Both the position numbers and the translations under genes were made by a program. A DNA stretch of 64,000 bases. It comes from Zanthoxylum bungeanum (lineage: Eukaryota > Streptophyta > Magnoliopsida > Sapindales > Rutaceae). Shown in pieces: positions 47,094-58,800 of the stretch. Below the pieces are notes generated by a model. It was not told the origin of the DNA. It saw only the letters and a list, made by a program, of their open reading frames with translations, and did no database searches. Position 1 is the stretch's first letter, and each line of letters begins with the position of its first letter. The stretch covers positions 1 to 64,000 of the forward strand of contig SKCR01017759.1 in the NCBI GenBank assembly GCA_019454045.1. Direction: 5' to 3'.

Positions 47094-48787
47094 TTTCCGA
47101 ATTAATGTGTATTTGCATTTAATACTTGATTTTATTAAATACACATAAATAAAATATCAAATTGTGATATTTGACATATATCATTTATATATATATATAT
47201 ATATATATATTTCAAAATTAAAGTAAATATAATACATATATTAAGATATTTGTATTTAATTATTTGATTATTTAAATGTTAAATAATTAAGTTAATTAAA
47301 TAACAAAATATCTATTACATGATTTATGCTTGGAAATGGCATGATACCATTGGCTCACTTGTAAGTTTACTTTAATATAAGATAAGTGTTATCTGTATTA
47401 TGTAAATTTGGACCAATGGAAATGAAACACAAAAAATTAAAAATATTTTGATATTTTTTCTTTGAAAATTTCGGCCAAGGGGATGAAATACAAAAAGTAT
47501 TTTGTTTTCATTTTTCCTAGGTTAGACAAGCTTCACAAATATTTTACAAATAGAGTTGAGAGAAAAATATGGAAGAAAGAAAGAAAACAAAGCCAAAATT
47601 TGGAATTTTTGTAAGTTTTTTCACACTTTCTTCTATATAGAAAATGTTTCTATCAATCTTAGCTTCAATTTGTGTTGCTAAGTTGATGTCTCTACTCTTT
47701 TAGTTTGTGATTAAATTTGTTGGAAACTTGCTTGAAGATGATTTGCATGTTAGATTAATTTATAAGCTTATTAGGAGTAATTAAGCTTATAAGATTAATT
47801 TGTAATTAAAGTTGTCATTCTAGAGCTGTTTAGCCATTCATAATTAATCTAGAATTGTTCTTGAGTTGTTTCATGATGGTGAGACTTGATTGGTGTGGTA
47901 TTGGATTGATTAAAGTATTGAATTAGTTCAATTTAATGTAAAATGCGCAATTGGAGTAATTTATGAAATTAGGGTTCTTAACCTAATCCAATTTTGAGGC
48001 TTCTCATATATGTGATGTAATTTGATGTATATATGATGTATATTAAATTTGTGATTGATTGGATTTGATCTTGATGTGTTTTGAACCAAAATGGACCAAA
48101 TTACAAATCTTGGAAAATATAGGGGTTGTTCGGCAATTCTGGAAAAATTCTGGATTTGTGTTGCAAATTATATTTTCATGTATTAGACATGTAAAAATTA
48201 TTTTGGGATTGATTTGAAATCACTTAAATATGTATTTGATAATTTAAGGACCGAAATGATCAAAATGCAAAGTTTATGGGTCTCACAGTAATTAATGATA
48301 AACCTGATTTTTCAGATAAAAATTCAGTTTTTATTAATTGAGTAATTATAATAAATTGGTTTATTTTAATTGCCCAATAAAAATATTTATCGGAAATTGT
48401 TTCGGAGTGAAAATGCGCGAAAACGGTGAAAAATGGCATTAACGGGTAACAGCTGCCCAAACAGTGAACTGGGCACTATTCGAGCAGTCCATGAACTGTT
48501 CAAATATTTTTTGGGCTGACCTGGGCAGTCCCCATGTGCATTGGTCAGTCGGTTCGGTCGGAAACGCGTTTTATGCTATTTGCGGAAAAATATTTTCGCA
48601 AAAGTTTCGCGATGTTTCTATATTATTTATGTCGTTATATGATATCGAATAAATATGTTTAGGTGAAATATGAATGAATTATTAATATTGGATATTGAAT
48701 AATTTATTCGTAAGTTTAAAACTTTTAAACTTCGATTTCGCCCGAATCGTGCTCCTTTCGTTGCGCCTCCCTGATATGACCCCAACA

Positions 48788-49025
48788 ATTGGATATTTAT
48801 ATGCTCAGTTGACAAGTATTATCAACATGCATGGTAACGTATGTGCATGAGTTGTAAGTGAAAAATTTGTAATATTCAGTGCTCTAGTTTATTGGAGGAA
48901 ACATCTAAAAAACGATGGAATAAAAAAATTTATGTACATAAATAATTAATAAAGTTTCTACTTAGTAACCGGGCGTCTTGCATTAGTAAGCAAAGATTGT
49001 TCGCATCAAATGGTAGAACCTTTAA
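48788..49025. other. Unassigned AT-rich sequence
   Basis: No coding, no recognisable repeat. Confidence 0.4.
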
Positions 49026-49275
49026 ACATCTGAGATCCGAGTAATTAAGTCCGTAAGGGTGTCTTAAAACCTAATGCCCTAAAGCCAACTAGTTTGGGAG
49101 TCACTGGCTCAAAGCTCGCTTAATGGATTAAAGATGTTATTAAAAAAAAGACATTTGAGATTCGAGTAATTAAGTCCGTAGGGGAGTCTTAACACCTAGT
49201 GCCCTAAAGACAAATGGTTTGTGAGTCACTGGTCTAAAGCTCGCCACATGGATTAAAGATGTTATAAAAAAAAAT
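49026..49275. repeat. Direct tandem duplication, 125-bp unit
   Basis: Two copies, 49026-49150 and 49151-49275, sharing ACAT(C/T)TGAGAT(C/T)CGAG, TAATTAAGTCCGTA(A/G)GG, TGCCCTAAAG and GGATTAAAGATGTTAT, each ending in a short poly(A). Roughly 85 % alike by eye. Confidence 0.9.
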
Positions 49276-49740
49276 TTCATTGCCAAAAAAGGTGTGAATT
49301 CTGATATAACTTTAGGATAAAAATATTACTCTCTTTTCAGCTACAGTTATGAATATTGTGGGCATAATGATTTGATTAATACCTTATTGGTTGTTTATAT
49401 GGAGAATGGTAAAAATAATCGGAGAATTTACTTATTTGGTAATTTAGAAAAAAAGAAAACAAATATTAACTTGGATAAGAATTTCACTTGTTTAGTTACT
49501 AACTTGTTTTGTGTGTTTGATTTTACATTTGATTGTCGTTTGTGGATATCGTCGCTGTAAACCCTCACGAGACTACAACTCATCCACTAAGGACACCTAA
49601 GGGTTTAAAGGTTTGTTGCATACGCTAAATGCAACCGTGATCTCTACGAAAGTGGCCTAGTTTAATTTTATTTTAAAGTTTTTTATTGTATTTTATTTTG
49701 TTGTTTTGCTCGAGGACTAGCAAAATGTTAGGTTTGAGGG
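49276..49740 (+). other. 3' untranslated end of an Athila-like element
   Basis: AT-rich stretch ending CGAGGACTAGCAAAATGTTA + GGTTTGAGGG, the kind of text that precedes the 3' LTR in Athila-type Ty3/Gypsy elements. The polypurine tract GGTTTGAGGG is 49731-49740. No coding. Confidence 0.55.
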
Positions 49741-49932
49741 TGTGATAAGCGAAAAATATATCAATATTTACCGCCAATTTTCCTTAATATTTTGTATAGT
49801 TTCTCGAATTTTGTGAATATTTTGACGTGTTTTGTGTTATTGTGTAGATAAATAAGATTTCAGGACTCAATGGAAGTAAATCAAGGCTAAAACAGCGAAA
49901 AACGGACAAAAGAGCAAAAATGTAATTTTACT

Positions 49933-50270
49933 CGTCGCGACGCGCTTCAGTGACTGTTCTACCGACACTTGTCATCATGACGTCGGCACAATTATTGATC
50001 TGCTGACACGCGTCGTCGCCATGTCATCACATGCGTCATCACGTGCATCATCGCCACGTCAGCATGACGTCAGCACAATAATTCACTCTGTCGACACGCG
50101 CCATCCCTTACGTCAGCATAACGTCAACGTCGCGACGCGCACACCTTCACGCGTCGCGACGCTGAGCTAATAATTCTTCCGACAGCCATGTGTTATCATC
50201 TCGTCAAAGCCGCGTACACATGTCAAGCATCGACGGCGCGTCGCGACGCGGAAGCTTCACGTGTTGCGAT
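49933..50270. repeat. Cluster of CGTCGCGACG palindromes
   Basis: Exact ten-base palindromes at 49933-49942, 50128-50137, 50152-50161 and 50239-50248, and a decayed one (TGTTGCGATG) near 50262. Between them lie CACGTCA / TGACGTCA-like words. It is a CpG-dense island in AT-rich DNA, upstream of the LTR TATA box. Confidence 0.9.
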
Positions 50271-50547
50271 GCGCAGACCAAAAATTTTCCTATAAATTGA
50301 GGCCGAATTCATTTGAAATTTTCATACCTTCTTCTGGGGATTTCCTTAAGAATACTAAGAAGATTGTATCTTGTTTGTTTATTTATAGTTTTCTTGTATT
50401 TAATTTTTATTTTAAGTAATAGATATTTCTTTATTTTACTTTAAAGTATGAGTAGGTAACTTCCCTCTACTTGGGTGAAAGGTAAAACTTTTATTATTAT
50501 AATTTAGATTAATCTCCCTTTGTTATAATATATAAATTATCTTAAAA

Positions 50548-50697
50548 CCTGACTTAATGAAATACCGCATTTATGGTCGGTTGGACTTAATAAAATTGAT
50601 TTTAACCTGACTTAATTGGATACCGCATTTATGGTCGGTTGGAATTAATTAAAAATCTGACTTAATCAGGATACCGCCTATATGGTCGGTTGGTAAT
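50548..50697. repeat. Minisatellite, three units of 42-58 bp
   Basis: Units start CCTGACTTAAT and contain GGATACCGCATTTATGGTCG + GTTGG; starts at 50548, 50606 and 50656. Confidence 0.9.
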
Positions 50698-51626
50698 GTC
50701 ATGCAATTTATATATTATAATAAGAGAGATTTCTAAATTAGAAGTAATAAAAGTGGATCCTCTAACCCCCAGTATTTTATTTCATTGTTTATTTTACCTT
50801 TTAATATTCAAGTTTTTATTTTATGTCATTTTCTTTATTTAAGTTTTTAATAATCATAGATATGTGTTGTAACTAAATACCGTATCTAGGGTTGTGATGA
50901 ATTCCAATATCACCGGTTTATAAGTTGGTTATTTTATGATTTGGGTAATATATTGGGTTATTTATTGAGTCTTAATCTTAATGCTTCTTATTAACTGGCC
51001 AGTAATAAGATTGATTTGGTAAACTTAAAATGAACTTGACGAAGGGATTTTAGGTTTCAGCCTTAGACTCAATAACTCACGATCTCACCTTAGGGTCAAA
51101 GTAACTCAAAGTAGATTTCCTTCCAGGATAGACATATACCTGTCGGGCAGGGGTAGCCACAATTTGAACTTAATCTTAATGAATTCAGGTAATTTGGTTA
51201 ATATAGACGTATGATTAATTGGATTACTTTGGGTGTTTGCATCTGACCATCGACATAGGCTTTTGCATATTTTCGTGTTCCAGGTTAGTAAACCGATATA
51301 TTGCACAAACATGAGATAATCACTTCATCTTTAAAAGATATTGGAAGGATTCACAACTCTAGATAGTTTTATAATATTGATTTTTCCTTAAATTTACTTT
51401 AGCATTATTTTATTTACTTGTTTCAAATAAAAATCACCATCCATCCAACAATCAATCAATTAGATATTCGTAGATATTTAACTTCATAAATTGATAACTT
51501 AGGTATTAAGTACTCAAGAGATCGATACATATTATTACACTTGAGCGATACGTGCGCTTGTGTAACGTGTGTGTTTACTACCGATCAGTGATCTATATTC
51601 TCTCCGGAATTACGACAAAAAACACA

Positions 51627-52015
51627 TGTAGATTAATTCGAAATACCAAAGTGAGTATACATACCACCTTGAATCACTAACCAAAGAATGAAAACATATC
51701 TTAGGACTACCTTACGAAACCACACGACTCGAGTCCAGCTCACCCGAGTGTATCTATAATTGTGTCCAATATCAAGCAAAAATGAATTTGATTTATAATA
51801 TATGCCGACTTTGACTTGAGACTGTTCCAGCTTGGGGTTAGGTGGGCTATAGTTTATAATAGACGGTCAAGGTTGGAGTGCTGTGTCTACCGATCACATG
51901 CTAATTTAATTATTTGTATTAGTTATCAAACTCTGAATAAATTTTCTAAAGTTGTATTACTCTATTAAAATCATTTTAGATCTATGGTAAAACAAATATA
52001 ATTTATTATTATCTC
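51627..52015. other. Intergenic sequence, nothing recognised
   Basis: No frame of note, no repeat seen. Confidence 0.4.
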
Positions 52016-52017
52016 AA

Positions 52018-52432
52018 TGGTCCGTTTGGTATAATTTTGTAAATAAAATTTTTTCATATAGAGCTTTTAGAAGTAGAAAGTTTGATAAAAAAAAAAATTT
52101 AGAAGTTTTAGTTGTAAGTGAGAGTTTTTATTAAATATATAAAATTATTTTATTATACAAGTTTTTTTTAAGTTATTTTATGAAATAAATGAAATAATAT
52201 TGTTAAATAATATAAGAATATTATAGACAATTTAAATCTTTAAAAAAGTTTTCCAAGCTCTCCAAAAATCTAAATTTTGAGATTTTACTAGTAGAGGCAA
52301 AATATTTTTTTTAAATTTTAAAAGCTTTTTTAAAACACAATCAAACATTACCAAAAATTTTGAAAAGTGTTTTTGCGATTAAAAAAATTATTTTACCTTT
52401 ATTAGTCATATCAAACCGTCACTAAAAATTAG
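52018..52432. mobile_element. Possible MITE upstream of IDI
   Basis: Left edge TGGTCCGTTTGGTATAA and right edge TCATATCAAACCGTCAC form an imperfect inverted pair; the 415 bases between are very AT-rich with A/T runs and no coding. 'GTTTGGTA' edges are common in hAT-like MITEs. No clean duplication was seen, so boundaries are tentative. Confidence 0.4.
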
Positions 52433-52790
52433 ATAAATAAAAAAAATAATTAAGTAATTAATAAATGACATTGTTTTGTCGTTATCACATGCTTTATTCA
52501 TTTTAAAGGACATAAGACAAATGATAGCATTCAAAATTGTTTATCAGCTTATTATAACTAAATACATCTAGTTTGAAAATACGATATATACCCTGGAAAA
52601 CACAGAGGCTCTCTATTTATTTATTTATTATTATTTTTTGACATCTAATCCCTAATGGCAAATAGCAAATTATGAATTATTATGACATAAATTTCATCAA
52701 TAGCCGGCGCAAAATTTTAAGAACGACTGTGGCGGTGTGGCCCTCATCCGCTTGACACATTATTAATTATTATTATTATTTTTTAAAATC

Positions 52791-52800
52791 TATATAAATA
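52791..52800 (+). promoter_or_regulatory. TATA box of IDI
   Basis: TATATAAATA, 46 bases before the start codon. Transcription would start near 52822-52832, giving a very short leader unless a start further upstream is used. Confidence 0.6.
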
Positions 52801-52845
52801 TGCTTCCCAATGGCGGATTATGGACTTGCCATATTGTGAGTCTCA

Positions 52846-55800
52846 ATGGCTACTTCTCTTTATAATTGCGCTACCATCAAACTCTCTTCTTCATCACTAA
52901 TCAATTCATCTTCCTTCTCTAAATCTCATCTCCTTTTCTCGTCTTCCCATTTTGCCGCTAGGGTTTCTCTTACTAACAGGCCTTTGTACGTGACGACCTC
53001 TAACTCTTCTTTCGCTCGCGCTATCAGCACCATGGGTGACGCTACTACTGATGCCGCCATGGACGCTGTCCAACGACGTCTCATGTTCGAGGACGAGTAT
53101 GAATTTTCTGTTTTTTTTTTTTTAATTTTTTTTAAAAAATAATTATACATATATTTTAGTTGTTTGATCACAACTATTGGTTGAAGTCTCGTATTATATG
53201 GGTCCTTCTCAAGTCTTCATGCTTGACTGATATCCCCTTTTGTATGAAGTTGAAGCTATGGAGTTAGTTACCTACTAGGCGGTACTAGGGACTTATTTCA
53301 TAATTGATACAAAAGGACAAACTATGTACCTGTTCGATTAATTATAAAAACCCGGGGACGTAGATGTTATTTTCTCCATTTCTTCTTATTGTTGCACGCT
53401 GAACCAATTTTGTTGATTGTGTTATTTTTTTTTTAAAGATACAATCTCACCTGATTCTGAAATATGTAAAGTTTTTTGATTTATTAAGCTTGTAAGTGGA
53501 ATATGAATTACCAAGCAGGAATCAAAGAAACTAGTAGCTATTTATTGTCATGAGGCTGTTTTCGAGTATTTTAGGAGATGAATTTTTGGTTTATTTTGAA
53601 TGCTTTATGTGTTTAAATCTTAGGTAAGGACAGCCATGTAGGTACTGTATTTGGACTGGCTAGATTCGTGGGATGTATTTTGCAATTTGCATCGACGATT
53701 GCCGATCTGCAGCTATTTCATTGAAATTTGATGAAAACTAATAGAATGTTACTTGTGCAACACATCAATTATGCCAGGATGATTCAAAATACAATTTTTG
53801 AATAGGCAAGAAAAACAAATCTGGTTTTGATGTCAAATATAATTCCGATCCGTTTGTCTATTTTTTATTATTTACATCTCTAGCTCTGTCTCTGTGTTTG
53901 TAAATTTATGCATGTTCATCTGTTTAACTTTTTTCAAAGACAGAATGAATTGCTACGAGCTTGCTTATTGCGATCTGGTAGTCTTATCTGAAGTTTATTG
54001 GTATCCTTTATATTTGATTTGTTGTGAAGGTGCTTCAATTTGAAGTGTAACCATCAAAATTTGTCCTTTTATGTCTGAAATATGGCTCAGTGGCGGTTAG
54101 ATATAAACTACCTTATGAGTTATAATATATCAATTCTACATAATTGCTAAGATCTTTTGATCTTTTACAATTGAAACTTTTGACAGATGCATTTTGGTGG
54201 ATGAGAATGATCGCGTTATTGGTCATGAAAATAAATACAACTGTAAGTGAACCCTATGTGCATGAAATATGATGATGTTATTTTAATATTTTTGATACCT
54301 TTCAAATGTGGCTATCATGCAATGTGATACATTTGTTTACATATTCCCTTTTTCTCTAATGCATTTGTACTTTTGCTACATTTGGTTCTTGAGAAGGATG
54401 TCTTCATGTTTATCACTGATGACTTATTTTTTCTCCATTACTCTTTGGCTATATTTTGGTATATTCTTGACAATCACAAACAAGCTGTAGTTTGGTTGAT
54501 TATTACTACACCTCTATTGATTGGATATCCTTCTATACTTTTGATTTAAGAATAGGAAAGAATGAACAAAGCTAAAAACTTCTGCTTGGGTTCAATTTTT
54601 TTTTTTAATAAGATTCCAAATTTCATGTTCTTTTCACTGCATTGGGACTGCTTGGGCTTTTGATCTTGTTACCGGCATGCTTTGGTCATATACTGCTGTC
54701 TTCTGCTCTATAAAAATTCTTAATTCCAATGTAATTTATGTAACTAAATCTTTTAAAAACTGCAGGTCACTTGATGGAAAAGATTGAGTCGTTGAATTTG
54801 CTACACAGAGCTTTCAGTGTATTTTTGTTTAACTCAAAATATGAGCTACTACTTCAGGTATGTCTTTACCGTTTTCCAGTGGTAAAAAGTTGTTTTTCAA
54901 CAGACTTGCATTGAGTTTTGCATTTATTGACTTCTTCACGGGATGCTAGCTTGGTTCGGGACTTGGTTCAGAGACAATTTCCATGTTATTCTCTTTTTTT
55001 TCATACATAAATCCTAAGAAGCACGGATATGTGAAAATTTATCACATATTGCCTTTGGATACGTATCCAAGCTTGGATATGCTTTGACATGTTAAAATAC
55101 GTATCATATACGTGTTTTTAATTATTTTTTTATATTTTTATTTATTTTGAATTTCATATACTTATATGATACGTTAGAAAAGGTGATTAAAGAAGAAGAG
55201 TTTTAGATTAATTTAAACTCTTTTAAATTAATATGAAAAATAAAGTTTTATTATTGGAAATAGATATCAGTTTTAAAAGTTTTATTATTAGATAGAGTTT
55301 TAGTTAAATATAAAATATGAAAAATAGAGTTTTATTATTGGAAATAGAAAATGGCATAAAAGTTATTATCAGAAAGTTACTATGAATAATTATACGTTAA
55401 ATATAGAGTTTTATATTAATTTAAACTTTTTAAATAAATTTGGAAAATAGAGTTTTATTATTGAAAATCGATAATGGTATAAATTTATTATCGTAAAGTG
55501 TTACGGTGAATAATTATATGTTAATTATAGATTTTTATACTAATTCGAACTCATTTAATTTAATTTGAAAAATATTAATTGGAAATACACTTTATTGGAA
55601 ATAGATATGATGCTAAAACTATTTATTGGAATAGATAATTGTGTTACAATGTTAATAATTTTACGTTAAAAAATTATCTTATAAAATAGTAGATAAGAGT
55701 TTTAGAAAGGAAAAACATTGTTAAACTTAAAAACGTCTTCCGATGAAATTAATAACCGAGATCTGTGCGATGAGGAATTATCAAAATGTTACGTGTGGAA

Positions 55801-58800
55801 GATAAGAACAAGGTTATTTTATTTATCATTTAGGTAGTTTAATTTAATAAAGTTATGGGATAAGCTTATTATCCTTAATTAGATAGTTAGCTTAATTAGG
55901 AGTTATCTCTATCAAATACTATCTCTTATCTTGTAATTTTTCTTATTCAAGTCATTCAGATCAATAAAATAATCATCAAAGTGATCAATTGGGTTAAAAC
56001 TTATGCTGTTTCTGGGAGGCTTAGGGTACCTCGAATCACCTTAAAAGGAGTTTAGGATCCCTCGAAGTATCCTAAAAAACCCGTTACGCGCCACCGAAAT
56101 TGGGCACGTAACAACTAGGTATCGGAGACAAACATGTCTGACCATCGCTTGGAATGTTTGGAGAGTGATAACCAGTGTTAAAAAAGGGGGCTAGGCTGCC
56201 CCTAGGCGCTAGGCGTCCCTATCCCATCCCGAATATGGAGAAAATCGGTCATCTAGGCGGGTTCTAGGGGGTTCTAGGCGGGCAGGTTAAAATTAAGCGT
56301 GGAGAAGGAAAATGTATTGGGTTTCCTTATTACAACTTTGAGGACAAGGCTGTTTTAAGAGGGAAGGATTGTTATGTGTGGAAGTTAAGAACAAGAAGGT
56401 TATTTTATTTATCATTTAGGTAGTTTAATTTAATAAAGTTATGGGATAAGCTTAATTAGATAGTTAGCTTAATTAGGAGTTATCTGTATCAAATGCTCTC
56501 TCTTATCTTGTAATTTCTAATTTAAGTCATTCACATAAATAAAATAATTATCAAAGTGATCAATTGGGTTACAACTTATGTTGTTTTTAGGAGGCTCGGG
56601 GGTATCTCGAATCACCATAAAATGAGGTTAGGATCCACGAAGTATCCGAATAAAACTCGTTACGCGCAACCGAAATTGAGCACATAACACTTGGTATCAG
56701 AGAAAAACATGTCTGATCATCACCTGGAATGTTTGGAGAATGATAACCGTTCAATTAATCGTGACCAGCAAACCTTGATACAATACATGACTAGAAATTT
56801 AGGAGAATAGGGAGGCCAGTGAACGGATGATGAAACAATTTGCAGAACTAATGAATTCATTAGGGTTCAAACATTTCTTAATTAATGAGGGTGGTGGACA
56901 TGGTGAGATCTCATCGACAAGGGAACTAGGAAGGAACTATGAGTGATTCGAGACCTAAAGCCATCAACTTAGCAAGGCATGAATTTCCTTCTCCTCTTGC
57001 CTTGATCAAAACAATCGTCCTTCTTTTGAACCACCCGTACAAGAATTTCCCATTTTCTCCTACCCAATCTCATGATTTACGGTTGTTTGGAACACAAACA
57101 TATCTAGTGCTACCTTCATGTCGATCAGGCGATAGTTAGTATGCCTGGTTCCCTATCAGAATCCCTGGTGCTTCACATAAACGACTCTTATGAATTTAAA
57201 GAGCCCCTGAGAATGTTCTATGGATTTATCAAGGGAATTAGATTTGATCGCCAAAATGGATTTAATTTGGATGAAGCTGATCTCAGAAAGTTAGAGGAGT
57301 TCCACGATGTCATTATTGCATCAGCAATAATTGGAAACTATTATAAGTATAAAGCTTTCTCAAGTGTTGCAACAATTCATCATCAACAGGTCTTGTTTGG
57401 TTCAGTTATAGCCGGATAAATCCAAGAAGAAAGTATTTAGTTTACCTTAAATTACATTCCTACAGACAAAATTCAGCGTGGAGAAGGAAAAAGTATAGGG
57501 TTTCCTTATTACAACCTTGAGGACAAGGTTGTTTAAGGAGGGAAAGATTGTTACGTGTGGAAGATAATAACAAGGTTATTTTATTTATCATTTAGGTAGT
57601 TTAATTTAATAATGTTATGGGATAAGCTTGTTATCCTTAATTAGATAGTTATCTTAATTAGAAGTTTTCTCTATCAAATGCTCTCTCTTATCTTGTAATT
57701 TTTTATTTAAGTCATTCGCATCATTAAAATAATCATCAAAGTGATCATTTGGGTTACAACTTATGTTGCTTCTGGTAGGCTTAGGGTACCTGGAATAACC
57801 CTAAAAAAACTCGTTACGCGCCACCGAAATTGGGCACGTAACACAAATCCACCCTGGAAATATGTTAGCAAATGCAATAAGTTAGTGTTGGTGGAAATAC
57901 ACAATGGCAGTGTAATTTTTATATGAAAATACATCAAGTTCTTATACTGGAGTCGGAGCTCATCCGTTGAAGATAAAACGTGTTGGAATTGAAGTATGCC
58001 TCTCAGTCACACAAACAAATTTGTATGAAATGCAAAAGTTAGAAAGTGAAAACAATACCTATGCCATCTTCTATTTATGAAAATACTACACACGTATCCA
58101 TGTATCATTTTTTTAAAAGTCGTATCAGCATATCTGTATCGTATCGTATCCAAATTACGTTTCTATATTCGTGCTTCATAGCAGAAATCTAAATTTTCAT
58201 TTCTTGGAAAAGAAAAGAAAAGAAAAAGATATTGTTTGGAAATGATTAGAATTTCAGTGTTATATGACAAAGAAGCTTAGGCTTAGGATCTGTAAAGAAA
58301 TAAGACAATTCTATATTTTGGATACATAGAATTACAATAGATATGCTTTTATATGCTCTTATATTGGGATTACATCAAGTTAAGTATAAAAACTAAATAT
58401 ATTAATAACCATTATGATTACTTAATGATTACGTAACAAAATCTTAGAGTTATGTTGAATCATAAACATATTTTTGGATGATTATGATTATGGTTCTAAC
58501 AATATCTTAGGGATTTTAACACTCCCTCAAGCAGGTGTATACGTATCATATGCAGCGAGCTTGTACAAATGAAACCAATACAAGAATCATTTGAGTGTTT
58601 TAACACCATTGGAGAATGCACAACAAGAACATATGCGGTGACTTGAAAGTTATAACGCCACGAGATGACGAATGCAAATGGGAAAATGTGGAGGTTTGAA
58701 TGGCTTAACATCGCTGGAAAATGCACAATAAGAACTTATGGAAGTTTGGATGGTTTAACAACACTAAAAAATTACAGCGAGAATTTTGAAATATTCCAAA

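Larger units (their letters stand above)
42915..48787 (-). mobile_element. LTR-like sequence L3, copy 1, split by a solo LTR
   Basis: Read on the minus strand it begins TGTTGGGGTCATATCAGG at 48787. Segments 47094-48787 and 42930-43351 match the plus-strand copy at 62707-64000 in the same order: a block with TGCGCGAAAACGGTGAAAAA near 48415 and, at the other end, GTGACGGAGGGATTATACGT at 43091. No coding is seen. Probably an LTR of more than 1.5 kb or part of a non-coding element. Its left end is undefined because Gypsy-1 abuts at 42914. Confidence 0.65.
49741..51626 (+). repeat. LTR of an Athila-like Ty3/Gypsy element
   Basis: Starts TGTGATAAGCG after the polypurine tract; the end near 51626 (ACGACAAAAAACACA) is approximate. 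A TATA word, CCTATAAATTGAGG, sits at 50290-50303. It holds the palindrome cluster and the three-copy minisatellite listed separately. No primer binding site follows, so it is a 3' or solo LTR. Lineage by general resemblance only. Confidence 0.6.
55018..58177. mobile_element. Possible TIR transposon in IDI intron 3, host of an LTR cluster
   Basis: GAAGCACGGATAT at the left and ATATTCGTGCTTC at the right form a 13-base inverted pair with one mismatch. Both sub-termini hold related TTTGGATACGTATC / CGTATCATA words. Once the LTR cluster (55787-57843) is removed the shell is about 1.1 kb, non-coding. No clear duplication flanks it. Confidence 0.5.

Noticed and set aside
49933..50248. Palindrome cluster as a CRISPR-like array
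   Set aside because: Spacing is irregular (195, 24 and 87 bases between starts), the repeat is only ten bases, and the genome is a plant.
52926..53171. 81-codon minus-strand frame over IDI exon 1
   Set aside because: Shadow of the Ser-rich transit peptide coding on the plus strand.
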